Assembly: GCA_001915925.1 (NCBI GenBank)
Contig: MNRL01000008.1
Coordinates: 1 to 64,000 of the forward strand
Direction: 5' to 3'
DNA: 64,000 nt
From: Clostridium sp. CAG:354_28_25
Lineage (GTDB): Bacteria; Bacillota; Clostridia; TANB77; CAG-508
A program made the translations under genes and the position numbers. Every line of letters starts with the position of its first letter. Positions within the stretch are counted from its first letter, which is position 1. Below, piece after piece: positions 38,801 to 46,539 of the stretch. Below the pieces are notes generated by a model. The model did no database searches. It was not told the DNA's origin and saw only the letters and a program-made list of their open reading frames with translations.

Positions 38801-41394
38801 CAAATTGGACAACAACAACAGGATTTATAGTAAACATACCAGTAAGTAAAGTATGGGAAGATGACTCAAACAAACTTGGTCAACGTCCAACAAAAGTAGT
38901 ATTCAAACTACATGGAAGTGATGGAAGCGAATATACAAAAGAAGTAGCAAAACCAGGAACAGCAGGAAGTACAACAACACAAGATAGCACAAATCCAAAT
39001 AAATGGAATGATATATTCGAGAACTTACCAAAATATGACGAAAATAAACAAGAAATAGTATATACATTAACAGAAGAAGAAAAGACAGAAGGAGATTTAA
39101 GATACTATGACAGCATAGTTACAGATAAGACAGTAACAAACACAAATAAATATGGAAAAGTAACAGTACATCACTATATAATGAATACAGATGGAAGCCT
39201 AACTACAACAAGAGTACCAGACGTAAATGGAACCGAAATACCAGATGTAGTAATAGAAGGAAAAGAAGGAGACCCATACACAACAGCAGAAGCAAATAAC
39301 ATAAATGAAAAATACGAACTAGTAGCAGAAAGATTACCAGCAAATGCTACAGGAACAATAGAAAAATACAACGAGGAAAAACCACAAGAAGTAATATATT
39401 ATTACAGATTAAAACCAGCAAAAGTATTAATAAATTACTTAGAGAAAGATGAAGATACAGATGACAGCAATAATGTTGTATTAAGTGGTCAAGAACAAAT
39501 AGATGGACATGTAGATGACAGTTACAATACAGATACAGACCACAGAAAAGAAACAATAGAGAAAGACGGAAAGAAATATACACTAGTTAGTGACAGTGGA
39601 AACAAAACAGGAAATATGACATTACAAGACATAACAGTAACATACTATTATCTACAAAATACAAAAGCAACAGTAAGATATGTGGAAAGAAACCCAGAGA
39701 CACACGAGATAGTAAAAGACTTAGAAGAGCCAACAGTAAAAGAAGGACTAGTTGGAGATGAATTTGTAACAAATTCAAAAGACTTTGTGGGATACAAATT
39801 AGTAGAAAGCCCAGAAAAGACAACAATAGAAATGACAAAAGAAGAGCAAACATTAATCTACTATTATGAACCAGTATATACAGGATTAATAGAAAACCAC
39901 ATAGATGATAAGACAGGAAAAGTGTTATATACTGAAACACATGACGTACAAGTAGGAGAAGACTACGACATACCAAGCAAAGAATTTGAAGGATATGACT
40001 TAGTAGAAAGCAAACTTCCAGAAAACGCAAAAGGAACAATGGGAGAAGAACTTGTAACAGTAAATTACTATTACATTAAAAAAGCAGTATTAGAAGTAAA
40101 CTACATAGATAAATTAACAGGAGAACCATTAACAGAACAAATAGTAGATGAAACTAAACACGAAGGTGACGAATATACAACAGAGCAAAAAACATTTGAA
40201 AATTATGACTTAATAGAAGTACCTGAAAATAGCACAGGAACAATGGTAGTAGAAACAGACGAAGAAGGAAACATAACAAACAATAGAACAGTCGTAACAT
40301 ATTATTATTCTAAAAAATCTGCTGGAGTAGAAGAACATCATATAGACATAAGAACAGGAGAAGAGTTGGAAGAACCAACATTACACGAAGGACACGTAGG
40401 AGATGAATATGACATAAAAGCAAAAGAGTTCTTAAGTTATGTAGTAGCTACAACAGATAAAGATGGAAACAATGTATTACCAGAAAACGCAGCAGGAACG
40501 ATGACAGAAGAGAAAATAGTAGTAAACTACTACTATAATCAACCAGCAAAAGTAATAGTACACTATGTAGAAAAAGCAACAGGAAAAGAAATAGAGGAAA
40601 TAAATCCAGAAACAGGAGAACTACAAAATAGCCAAATAGTAATGGAAGGATTTAATCAAGACGAATACGAAACAACAGCAAAAGAATTCGAGTATTATAC
40701 ATTAATCGAGAAACCAAAAGAAGAACAAGGCAAAATGAAAGTAGAAATAACAAAAGACGAAGAAGGAAACGATGTAGTAAATAATACGATAGAATTATAT
40801 TATTATTACGAAGCTAAACCATTTAACATAGGAGTAGAAAAAGAGATAACAGGAATCATTGTAAATGGTGAAAGAAGAGAGCCTACAAATGGAAAACTAG
40901 AGAAAGTAGAAATCTACAGAAAGAGTACAGAAGAAACAAGTGTACAAGTAGAATACAAGATAAAAGTAAGTAACACAGGAGAAGTAAGCGGAAACGCAAC
41001 AATAGAAGAGAACATTCCAGAAGGAATGAGATTAGCAAATAATGACGGAACATGGGAAGAACAAGAAGGAAAATTAATAAAGGTAATACCAGAGTTAGGA
41101 GCAGGAGAAACAAAAGAATATACAGTATTATTAAACTGGGAACAAACTGGAGAGAATATGGGAGAAAAGGCTAATGAAATAAAATTAGTAGAAACAGGAA
41201 ATGTACCAGGATTTGTAGATAACAATGATAAAGATAATACATCAAATGCAAATGTAATCATAAGTGTAGAAACTGGAGAATTACCAATAGGATTACTAGT
41301 AGCTCTAGTAGCATTAGTAGGATTAGAGACAGTAACATTAAGATATGCAGTAGTATTAACTAAGCGACAAAAGAAAAAAGTAAATAAGAAATAA
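29827..41394 (+). CDS. Giant multidomain surface adhesin (3855 residues)
   Basis: The protein has a basic N-terminus with a membrane/signal helix (about 9-32). A calcium-site-like LRDLDGDGYAEQVRG follows near residue 76, then a long beta-rich region. Cna-B/SpaA-like prealbumin domains lie at about 945-1530. A segment of repeated GGYVVGGSFTG-like strands, propeller-like, occupies about 1560-1965. MucBP-like repeats (VHHYI...VTYYY) lie at about 2070-2475 and 3110-3670. DUF11-type repeats (VTYTIRITNEGNLAKTVTV) lie at about 2480-3000 and 3670-3800. It ends with a hydrophobic helix and KRQKKKVNKK. There is no LPXTG; ETGELPIG precedes the helix, so it is probably membrane-held. An adhesive role is inferred. 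The ATG follows AGGAGG. Confidence 0.88.
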   Translation: MKGKRTKKITLSISALAVVTAIITVVALLVNTQNQKAKLLADPEIQKSMEYEQVQEGDEKVPNTDYVQFDAFFLRDLDGDGYAEQVRGMCRDINKTDTLYMNLNVLTNGKLVDGKITIKTSNMNLSTAIVEDNVIKQNYISNNTTEIALKDINNGTQKLIYGTVNASNFGNDTNKYSQVNSVVLTGKHIADDGTETQISKKVDFNVDWYGSVTASISNYTGTQNIEEITDENKENITLNFSVTTRETTDDLILKKAVLEGTIPTVNGYKPTSVELTSSDVNFEYDEETGNFTITREASINEAGIVTKTVSDYNTFNFKVTYPYELYESLTGDTLSLIVPVKAYYEGFNNPNDEFQNPIQSNIAERNITFLWRKPEGSVARFDVTIGKYRGYDGNYIISKEEPLKIYNGTAEETEDLYEVRWYAYTGDQINVDSIQMKENSTPYTDRFLNTESTYFNMSDYTKNTGIYFSNIENTLGEDGYIKVINDETGEEIHTFTKEDWNNYSSSSPYMYAEPVKHIRIETSKANKNASFYVYNIKEIDDNVLTATFTKEEFDKLEYVYTYLTGNVKTEGTAEYTKINDDTANARYEEPISVASITVNRDTIGTQNTEKDIDLTITTRNDYYNMKGWTNGRFLVELPEEVLDVEINSVNISNSSVKLLAYEIIEQDGKKFIKIETENENEANYTITINTNLTADPRSVTQSKSVKLYAYNEFCNNYKNTTADIYDVDGDENVTENVNYATDTLNIVAPSSLLTKQQATNYNEAGETAVAPQIATIDKTEADTATVNVSVTNNFSGTISEVSILGKIPFKGNTFSINGTDLGSNYTTQMVDGGITVPEDMKDKVTVYYSEKENPTTDLNDGENGWTTTPDFSKVKTYLIDLGDYVLNVKENRVFTYQIKVPSTVSYNDVSYSAHAVYFCLDTAEGKFRTQTETTKLGFRIERKYHLNMQKVKEDTTVPVQGATFSITAEGEDETKLGTTNNSGTFTIQNLFVDKTYILKEIRTPGSYEKNEMQVKFKVTVQDDTLVLQILEGQDSLKEYSITQATADSRGILNFKVENTPKYKVILTKKDGADSSLLAGVKYKLEGEGLGNGITVATNKEGTLTLTGLSHDVEYTLTETEAKDYYVNETPVKFKVVNNSGNLEFVVTSGSFNSNSQVTTGTGVTGLDAQDTVTAELTNEKIPTYQVSVKKFEKEEDTTLKGAQYKITGEGIDEKGATYTTDDTGVLTIPNLYEYVEGKNITGVYTLQEITPPEGYALDSRELQFRVKRVDGNLQLEVLNDNFLRNSSVQDNTINLEFEDEPLFKITKIDGATKLPIQNAKFVIKEIDENYNELGFAKDINGNVVGTLEENVGAGSITFPLDEETYPWSKLEDGTYQSGISGLTSKTSTMTSKEFTLEKDGNISFEWAVSSESASYDYVYYTITNTKDNSTIGGTSTKIGGNKEVTDYNDLSFETVTEELEAGTYKIAFTYRTDGSNSEGLDSGFVKNIKLEGMNTQIPVVKTDENGEISYGLKAGLYKATEIEAPEGYELAENEADRTYYFGIGASKAQETEFGTSFNASVAGDLWNKVEAVESTTDNGFVTSGYFTKEADLNNDGLADVKGNDSYYSGFIAKYNKEGNMEIANSVYTESGEVILHKVIQTNDGGYVVGGSFTGTNLQVGEVSTGLTNTTNDLKGIVIKLSSSGSYEWAKEVAQEGLDYDVTALTQNLEGNIVAGVTTGENPKVIEYTNTDGNINYETTISANVQISDMDGYNSQDVIIVSQGLTDTTTGRIDLYSNGSVTAGSELDFNANAVARLDNGKAIIVGNYTGTAQTVKTKGNYDGIIIEYDINSSTINSSKFIRGTLDEVLTSVTKTTDGGYMIGGYTYSSQVDFNQEETTWEIPSISGNSDGFVIKYDAEGNQAWYKQVTGDNLDEVTGVAERDENEFVAVGYFNSTTVKGDTADSQGASLSKYSDGFVFNYGEIITAPEVPESSEITIENNLKKFQITTDIEEVDGVKGGTITGEDEAPYEIVEYGKDSTKEIKIVPDENYKIVKITVNGENYEFTPAEDGSFTMPQFTNMQTNKHIVVTFSNTASSVLVHHYIDGTQTKVAEDEHIAGTIGESYTTAPHMDLEEYELKQVDGEYVIPDNASGTFTQEEQVITYYYVKKQVPLTVHHYIEGTNEQVPLASGELAQDVVTKGEIGTEYTTVALTPEELNPKYELSITPSNANGIYSKDGVVVTYYYKAKNVEVTTTVQTHKETNEMGEEVDVAGGTISGQNQKPYETVVYGEDSKNDIVAVPDENYQVKQILINGEPLEFTPEEDGTVILNKFTDMTEDKHVVVEFEKIPAKVIVHYYIEGTTDKVPLQDGGTADDVTQTGVVGDIYATKPADNVNSMYELISTPTNASGTMTKDTIEVIYYYKLKATSVLVHHYKENTTEKLSNDVTMNGEVGDSYTTQVATDIPQNYELVATPANATGSMTEEQIVVTYYYRLKTPNITNQVINKTGTDRITVANQEMSYTVTYTANVTDYIGNAEVTIVDTLPYEIDEAKSDLAGGTYDSASKTITWKENVSDINSYTGNGTVNVTKTFKVVYVDLDMNQEKVVNNVKGNIKLLTPEKTSEEVTGSQESTIYKAIISSEKLVDKTEAIEGEKVTYTIRITNEGNLAKTVTVRDTLPAGITFDNDTLIQVGETGTVYTEQNLKNGIPVEVPANGSIDVVFAGKVDKLASNEYSKTLTNQATVDNEPTNEVTTNVTKANITAHKEAEPASGNKVRLGDEITYRIRVRNDGTREGTAIVKDTIPTGTTFVEGSVKIDNVADSTKTATDLQNGISITVGVGAEKVVEFKVTVNKLIDGTKIKNTAYINQNGEDKKVPEEPEHTYVEPKEEQHISKNGTATIENLNSEITYNINYTARITDYAGRATVKLVDTLPYAIDEAKSDLAGGTYDAQAQTITWEEAVEGIQLTEEKEVTINKTVKVVYTGISQETTAIKNVVTGHIEYETPEMTSDEVTANWTTTTGFIVNIPVSKVWEDDSNKLGQRPTKVVFKLHGSDGSEYTKEVAKPGTAGSTTTQDSTNPNKWNDIFENLPKYDENKQEIVYTLTEEEKTEGDLRYYDSIVTDKTVTNTNKYGKVTVHHYIMNTDGSLTTTRVPDVNGTEIPDVVIEGKEGDPYTTAEANNINEKYELVAERLPANATGTIEKYNEEKPQEVIYYYRLKPAKVLINYLEKDEDTDDSNNVVLSGQEQIDGHVDDSYNTDTDHRKETIEKDGKKYTLVSDSGNKTGNMTLQDITVTYYYLQNTKATVRYVERNPETHEIVKDLEEPTVKEGLVGDEFVTNSKDFVGYKLVESPEKTTIEMTKEEQTLIYYYEPVYTGLIENHIDDKTGKVLYTETHDVQVGEDYDIPSKEFEGYDLVESKLPENAKGTMGEELVTVNYYYIKKAVLEVNYIDKLTGEPLTEQIVDETKHEGDEYTTEQKTFENYDLIEVPENSTGTMVVETDEEGNITNNRTVVTYYYSKKSAGVEEHHIDIRTGEELEEPTLHEGHVGDEYDIKAKEFLSYVVATTDKDGNNVLPENAAGTMTEEKIVVNYYYNQPAKVIVHYVEKATGKEIEEINPETGELQNSQIVMEGFNQDEYETTAKEFEYYTLIEKPKEEQGKMKVEITKDEEGNDVVNNTIELYYYYEAKPFNIGVEKEITGIIVNGERREPTNGKLEKVEIYRKSTEETSVQVEYKIKVSNTGEVSGNATIEENIPEGMRLANNDGTWEEQEGKLIKVIPELGAGETKEYTVLLNWEQTGENMGEKANEIKLVETGNVPGFVDNNDKDNTSNANVIISVETGELPIGLLVALVALVGLETVTLRYAVVLTKRQKKKVNKK

Positions 41395-41410
41395 AAGTAA
41401 TCAAAGTAAT

Positions 41411-41449
41411 AAAGGGAATCGTAGCTAAATACTACAGATTCCCTTTTAT
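41411..41449 (+). terminator. Terminator after the giant adhesin gene
   Basis: AAAGGGAATC-GTAG (41411-41424) pairs with CTAC-A-GATTCCCTTT (41432-41446), with one bulged base, followed by TATTATA. Confidence 0.8.
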
Positions 41450-41530
41450 TATATTGCTCCGATAATTAGGTCACAAAAAAGCGTAGCTATTTAAGAGTTT
41501 TGGAATCTAATTAGACATTCTGTAAACAAA

Positions 41531-41559
41531 TGAACTTTAAGCCCCGTCCCTAAAGTTCA
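41531..41559. repeat. Hairpin with GGGGACG-type loop
   Basis: TGAACTTTA (41531-41539) pairs with TAAAGTTCA (41551-41559). The loop contains CCCCGTCCC, the complement of GGGACGGGG, like the loops at 15186-15222 and 51383-51446. It lies in the 280-base gap between adhesin and ABC genes, which has no other recognisable feature. Confidence 0.45.
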
Positions 41560-41674
41560 CAAAATGTTTACAAAATGTAAATTTTTTGTGAAACAGTTTC
41601 TATTATTATAAATTATATTGAAATTTAAAATCTTAAGTGGTAATATTTACGTATATTTGTAAAAGGAGGAAGAA

Positions 41675-42757
41675 TTGGTGATAACTGTAAAAAATGTTAC
41701 AAAAAAGTATGGAAAGTTCAAAGCCGTAGATAACATTAGCTTCGAAATTAATGATGGTGAGATAATAGGTCTTTTAGGACCAAATGGAGCCGGAAAGAGT
41801 ACAACAATGAATATTTTAACAGGATTTATCGAACCAACAGAAGGAGAAGTTATTATTAATGGTTATAATATTTCTAAAAAACCTAAAAAAGCTAAAAAAT
41901 GTATAGGATACATGCCAGAAGGAGTTCCTTTGTACAAAGACATGACAGTAAAAGAATTCGTTACATACATGGCAGAACTTAAAGGCGTAAAGAAAGAGCA
42001 GATTAAAGAAAGTGTAGATCAAGCTATACAAGATACATGGCTTCAAAATGTAAGAAAAGTACTTATAAGAAATTTATCAAAGGGATATAAGCAACGTGTT
42101 AGTATGGCAGGTGCTTTAGTAGGAAATCCAGAAATAATAATATTAGATGAACCAACAGTAGGACTAGACCCAAAACAAATAATAGAGATAAGAAATTTGA
42201 TAAAAAAATTAGGAAAAAACCATACTCTAATAATTAGTTCACATATATTATCTGAAATTAGTCAAATTTGTGAAAGAGTAATAATAATAAACAAAGGACA
42301 AATAGTTGCAGTAGATTCACCAGAACATTTGGAGGGTACAGTAAATATAGAAAATGCAATAAATATAATAGTAGAAGATAAAGAAAATAAAATAGAAAAA
42401 ATAAAAATCCAAGGTGCAAAGAAAATAGAACTAATAAAGAAAAATGATGATAATACAAAAGAATATAGAATAATTCCAGAGAAAGATTATGATATAAGAA
42501 AATCTATATTTTCGGATTTAGCAAAAGAGAATATTACGATATTCGAACTTAAAAGGCCAGAAATAACTTTGGAAGAAGCATTTATGGATTTAATTAAGAA
42601 AAATGAAAAGGAAAAAGAAGAGAAGGCAAAACAATTAGAAGAAGAAAAGAAGCAAAAGGAAGAACAAAAGAAACAGGAAAAAATAGAAAAGAAAGAACAA
42701 AAACAAGAAAAGAAGAATAACAAAAAAGCAAACAAGAAAAAAGGAGGTAAAAAATAA
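41675..42757 (+). CDS. ABC-2 type exporter ATP-binding protein with KE-rich tail
   Basis: This is the nucleotide-binding subunit of an ABC exporter, 360 residues. It has Walker A GLLGPNGAGKST, signature LSKGYKQRVSMAGAL (Ser-Lys-Gly form) and Walker B IIILDEPTVGLDPKQ, then an H-loop His in SSHILSE. After the typical DUF4162-like region the protein ends in about 50 residues of almost pure Lys, Glu and Gln, which is unusual and may be a coil or an RNA/membrane-contacting tail. The start is GTG 41675 (or TTG 41672) behind AAAGGAGG. It is joined to the permease by overlapping start and stop. Confidence 0.9.
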   Translation: MVITVKNVTKKYGKFKAVDNISFEINDGEIIGLLGPNGAGKSTTMNILTGFIEPTEGEVIINGYNISKKPKKAKKCIGYMPEGVPLYKDMTVKEFVTYMAELKGVKKEQIKESVDQAIQDTWLQNVRKVLIRNLSKGYKQRVSMAGALVGNPEIIILDEPTVGLDPKQIIEIRNLIKKLGKNHTLIISSHILSEISQICERVIIINKGQIVAVDSPEHLEGTVNIENAINIIVEDKENKIEKIKIQGAKKIELIKKNDDNTKEYRIIPEKDYDIRKSIFSDLAKENITIFELKRPEITLEEAFMDLIKKNEKEKEEKAKQLEEEKKQKEEQKKQEKIEKKEQKQEKKNNKKANKKKGGKK

Positions 42758-43440
42758 TGTGGGCAATAATAAAAAAAGAAGTTAGAACATATTTCTTATC
42801 TCCGATAGGATATGTTTTTGTAGGGCTATTTTTATTAATGGCAAGTTTATTTTTCTATTCAGAAGTATTAGTAACAGGCTCAACAATGTTTAGCAATATA
42901 TTTTATTCATTGTCAACAATATTAATAATGATAGTACCATTGTTAACAATGAGAACATTTTCAGAAGAAAGAAAAGATGGAACAGAACAGCTATTATTAA
43001 CAGCACCAAGAAGTGTAACAAGTATTGTTTTAGGAAAATTCTTTGCTGCATTAATCGTTCTTTTAATAGCAGTAGTATTAACATTTATATACTATATAAT
43101 TTTAATGTTTTTAGGAAATCCAAATATAAAAACATCACTTGTAACAGTTTTTGGATTTATATTATTAGGAGCAGCACTAATATCATTTGGTATGTTTGCT
43201 TCAAGTATTACAGAAAATCAAGTAATCGCAGCTATTGTATCAATAGCATTTTATGTAATAACATGGATTGGAACTCCTTATCTTAGCCAAAGCTTAGAAC
43301 CATTAGGACTAATGAATATGTTTAACAGATTCGGAAATGGCCAAATAGCTTGTACGGAAGTAGTAGCATTTATTTCTTATACGGTATTGTTTATATTATT
43401 AACAATTATAGTTATACAAAGAAGAAAAAGTGTTAAATAA
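42757..43440 (+). CDS. ABC-2 type permease (GldF-like)
   Basis: The 227-residue membrane subunit has about six hydrophobic segments, opening with KKEVRTYFLSPIGYVFVGLF, a motif typical of GldF/ABC-2 permeases. EERKDGTEQLLLTAPRS follows, the cytoplasmic loop conserved in the family. Its start overlaps the ATPase stop, and a GldG-like protein follows, so the three form one exporter. The substrate is unknown; in Bacteroidetes the homologous set is tied to gliding, but in Clostridia the role is not established. Confidence 0.9.
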   Translation: MWAIIKKEVRTYFLSPIGYVFVGLFLLMASLFFYSEVLVTGSTMFSNIFYSLSTILIMIVPLLTMRTFSEERKDGTEQLLLTAPRSVTSIVLGKFFAALIVLLIAVVLTFIYYIILMFLGNPNIKTSLVTVFGFILLGAALISFGMFASSITENQVIAAIVSIAFYVITWIGTPYLSQSLEPLGLMNMFNRFGNGQIACTEVVAFISYTVLFILLTIIVIQRRKSVK

Positions 43441-43456
43441 AGGAAGGAGAATAACA

Positions 43457-44893
43457 GTGAGAAAGTTTTTCGAAATAATAAAGAAAAAATGGATAGCAGA
43501 TACAACCAGAGTTATATTGTTAGTAGCGTTATTGGTTGTAGCATATATAGCTATAAATATATTGGCAGATAAATTAAATTTACCAACATTAGATTTTACA
43601 GAAGAAAAATTGTACTCTGTATCAGATGAAAGTAAAGAAAAAGTAAAAGATATAGAGCAAGAAGTAACATTATATTTTTTCGGAGCAGATGAAAATACAA
43701 CAATTATTGATTTTGCTAAACAATACACAGCAATAAATCCAAATATAAAAGTGGAAGTTGTAGATAGTACGCAAAGACCAGATTTGTTACAAAAATATGA
43801 TATATCAGATAGTGAATCTGCAATTGTAGTACAATCTCCAGAAAGATCAAAAACAATATCAGCATATGACTTAAGTAGTTATAATTATACAACAGGAGAA
43901 ACAACAGATTTAACAGAGGAAAAAGTAACAAACGCAATAATAGAAACTACATCAGCAGATAAACCTAAAGCATATTTCTTAACAGGTCATGGTGAAATGG
44001 TAGATAATATGTCTCTTGCAAAACAATACTTACAAAATGATGTTATTGATGTTGCAGATTTAGATTTATTAACAACTGAATTTCCAGAAGATTGCGATGT
44101 TTTAGTAATTGCAACACCAACCGAAGATTTTACAGAGTTAGAGACAGACAAAATAATAAACTATATAAATAATGGTGGAAATATATTATGGTTAAGTAAT
44201 GCAAAAACAACTGAACTTACAAATGTTCAGAAAGTTTTAGATATGTATGGCGTAAGTGTTGGAAATGGAATTGTAAGAGAAACAGATTCAGATAGAATGT
44301 TGCCAGGGTCACAAAATTTTATATTACCAAGTCTATCAACACATAAAGTTACAGAAGATATATCTGATGGCTATATAATTTTATTTAATGCAACAAGACT
44401 AGAATTTAAGAGTGATGAGGAACTAGAAAATTTAGGTGTTACAGCAGAGCCAATTATTCAATCATCAGAAGCATCATACTATAGAATAGATCAAAGTATA
44501 ACAGATACTTCTGCACAAGAGGGAGAAGAAACAGGCTCATTCCCTATAGGTGAAGAACTAACAAAAACATTAGGAGAAGATAAAGAATCAAAACTTATAA
44601 TATTTGCAGATAATTTATTTGTTTCTGATTCACAAATAACAATGAGAGCTTCTACAGGAACACAATCAATAAATGCAATTAATTTTAGAAGTAATTCGGA
44701 TGTATTATTAAATACAGTGTCATATTTAGCAGACAGAGATCCAGCGGTTACAATTAGAAAGAAGACTGAATATGTAACATATACAGCAACACAAAAAGAA
44801 GATTTAATAATAAGAAGTATAATATTCATTTTACCATTAGTGATAATTATTATAGGAATAGTTATATGGCAAATTAGAAGAAGAAAAAGATAA
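43457..44893 (+). CDS. GldG-like auxiliary subunit of the ABC exporter
   Basis: The 478-residue protein has an N-terminal membrane helix (TTRVILLVALLVVAYIAINIL), an external region with SVSDESKEKVKDIEQEVTLYFF and AYFLTGHGEM, typical of GldG/ABC_transp_aux (PF09822-like) proteins, and a C-terminal helix followed by RRRKR. I start at GTG 43457 behind AAGGAGA; the reading from 43430 would translate the SD and overlap the permease. A terminator follows, so the operon is ATPase-permease-GldG. Confidence 0.85.
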   Translation: MRKFFEIIKKKWIADTTRVILLVALLVVAYIAINILADKLNLPTLDFTEEKLYSVSDESKEKVKDIEQEVTLYFFGADENTTIIDFAKQYTAINPNIKVEVVDSTQRPDLLQKYDISDSESAIVVQSPERSKTISAYDLSSYNYTTGETTDLTEEKVTNAIIETTSADKPKAYFLTGHGEMVDNMSLAKQYLQNDVIDVADLDLLTTEFPEDCDVLVIATPTEDFTELETDKIINYINNGGNILWLSNAKTTELTNVQKVLDMYGVSVGNGIVRETDSDRMLPGSQNFILPSLSTHKVTEDISDGYIILFNATRLEFKSDEELENLGVTAEPIIQSSEASYYRIDQSITDTSAQEGEETGSFPIGEELTKTLGEDKESKLIIFADNLFVSDSQITMRASTGTQSINAINFRSNSDVLLNTVSYLADRDPAVTIRKKTEYVTYTATQKEDLIIRSIIFILPLVIIIIGIVIWQIRRRKR

Positions 44894-44896
44894 AAG

Positions 44897-44926
44897 AAAA
44901 TCCATAGGTAATTCTATGGATTTTTT
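44897..44926 (+). terminator. Terminator after the ABC/GldG operon
   Basis: AAATCCATAG (44897-44906) pairs with CTATGGATTT (44913-44922) over a six-base loop, followed by T residues. Confidence 0.85.
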
Positions 44927-44975
44927 TATTCTTTTATGATAAGATTTAAATACAAAATTAAAGGTGGAGAGGAAA

Positions 44976-45350
44976 ATGAAAAATTTATTTATAGAATATC
45001 CAAAATGTTCAACATGTCAAAAGGCAAAGAAATGGTTAGATGAAAATAATATAGAGTATGTAGATAGAAATATAGTAACAGAAACACCAACAAAAGATGA
45101 ATTAAAAAAATGGATACCTAAATCAGGGTTAGACGTAAGAAAGTTCTTTAATACAAGTGGAATGAAATATAGAGAACTTAATATTAAAGAAAAGATAAAA
45201 GATATGTCAGAAGACGAAATTTATGAATTATTAGCGTCAGACGGAATGCTAATAAAAAGACCATTATTTATATCAGATACTTTAATTTTAAAGGGATTTA
45301 AAGAAAAAGAATGGGAACAAATTAAAGGAGAAAATAATGCAATTAATTAG
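44976..45350 (+). CDS. Spx/ArsC-like thioredoxin-fold protein
   Basis: The 124-residue protein has the ArsC/Spx fold with a redox CXXC in YPKCSTCQKAKKWL near residue 11 and the conserved C-terminal DGMLIKRPLF. Members include arsenate reductases and the RNA-polymerase-binding stress regulator Spx. The CSTC pair and LDVRKFFNTSG resemble the YffB/Spx-like group more than true Spx, so the function is left open. I choose ATG 44976 behind GGTGGAGAGG. It overlaps the next gene by 14 bases. Confidence 0.85.
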   Translation: MKNLFIEYPKCSTCQKAKKWLDENNIEYVDRNIVTETPTKDELKKWIPKSGLDVRKFFNTSGMKYRELNIKEKIKDMSEDEIYELLASDGMLIKRPLFISDTLILKGFKEKEWEQIKGENNAIN

Positions 45351-46530
45351 CTTTAATCAGTATAAAAATACTAAACCAAAAGGAAAATTAAATAGGAAAA
45401 AAGTTGCTATAATAATTACGATTGTTGTTGTAATAATTATACTAGCAATACTTACAAGTATATATATGTTAAATAAGACTTTTAGGGATAATGTTGACAG
45501 GTATATTTTTAGAAAAAATATAGAAGAAAATAATGGACCTGTAATTGAACTACCATCGCAAATAGAAAGTAATAATATTTTAGTTTATAACAATTATATA
45601 GGAATATTAAATAAAAGTATTTTAAGTGTTTATTCTACAAATGGTAAAAAAGAAAAGGAACTAGAAGTTGAAATTAGTAATTGTATATATGATACAGAAA
45701 ATAGGTTCTTGGCACTGGCAGAAAATGAAGGGTCAAAGCTAGAACTTATATCTGGAACAGATGTACTTTGGAAGAAAGATATAGAAGGAAACATAGAGCA
45801 TATATTTGTAAATAAAAATGGTTATGTTTCTATAGTAGTTACAGGGACAAGCCATAATAATGTTATAATAACATATAATCCCGAAGGAACAGAGTTATTT
45901 AGAACATTTTTATCACAAACGACAGCGATAGATGTAGCTATATCAAATGATAATAAATATTTAGCTTATGGAGAGGTAGATACATCAGGAAGTTTTATAC
46001 AGTCAAATGTAAAAATAATATCAATAGAAAAAGCGCAAAGCGACCCATCTAACTCTGTAGAATATATTTATCCAGCAGAATCAAAAGAAATAATAATAGA
46101 ATTAAAATATCAAGATAATAACAAACTAATTTGTATGTATGATGATTCAGTACATATTATAGAAAATAATTCTGATAAAAAACTGTTAGATATTTCTGAT
46201 ACAAAAAATACATTTTCAGATATAAACTTAAAAGATAGTGTTGTATGTATAACCGAAAAATCAGCGGGGTTATTTGCAAATATAGATGTAGAGATAACTA
46301 ATATATCAAGCGGAAAAAACAATATATATAATATAGATGGCGTAGCAACAAGTCTAAACGCTGTAGGAGATGTAATTGCGGTAAACTTAGGAACAGAAGT
46401 TGATTTTATAAATACAAGTGGCTGGCTAATAAAAAGATATAATTCATCTACAGAAATAAAAGATATTATTTTAGGTGAAGGCATAGCAGGTATTGTTTAT
46501 ACAGACAAAATCGAGATTGTAAATTTATAG
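45337..46530 (+). CDS. DUF5711 family membrane-anchored protein
   Basis: The 397-residue protein has a basic N-terminus, a single membrane helix (VAIIITIVVVIIILAILTSI, about 26-45) and an outward beta-rich part with repeated strands of propeller type (NILVYNNYIGILNKSILSVYS, later NDNKYLAYGEVDTSG). This matches DUF5711 proteins of Clostridia, whose function is unknown. The position before cvpA, LCP and rsfS genes suggests a constitutive envelope role. The ATG lies in the end of the Spx-like gene, behind AAAGGAG. Confidence 0.75.
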   Translation: MQLISFNQYKNTKPKGKLNRKKVAIIITIVVVIIILAILTSIYMLNKTFRDNVDRYIFRKNIEENNGPVIELPSQIESNNILVYNNYIGILNKSILSVYSTNGKKEKELEVEISNCIYDTENRFLALAENEGSKLELISGTDVLWKKDIEGNIEHIFVNKNGYVSIVVTGTSHNNVIITYNPEGTELFRTFLSQTTAIDVAISNDNKYLAYGEVDTSGSFIQSNVKIISIEKAQSDPSNSVEYIYPAESKEIIIELKYQDNNKLICMYDDSVHIIENNSDKKLLDISDTKNTFSDINLKDSVVCITEKSAGLFANIDVEITNISSGKNNIYNIDGVATSLNAVGDVIAVNLGTEVDFINTSGWLIKRYNSSTEIKDIILGEGIAGIVYTDKIEIVNL

Positions 46531-46539
46531 GGGGATAGA

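Noticed and set aside
36040..40830. Tandem repeats inside the giant gene as a possible CRISPR or satellite array
   Set aside because: The repeats are protein-domain repeats (MucBP and DUF11) with diverged bases and unequal spacing. No CRISPR array exists in the window.
41210..41394. LPXTG sorting signal at the end of the giant adhesin
   Set aside because: The only nearby motif is ETGELPIG. It has no Thr-Gly after LPx, so a canonical sortase signal is not supported.
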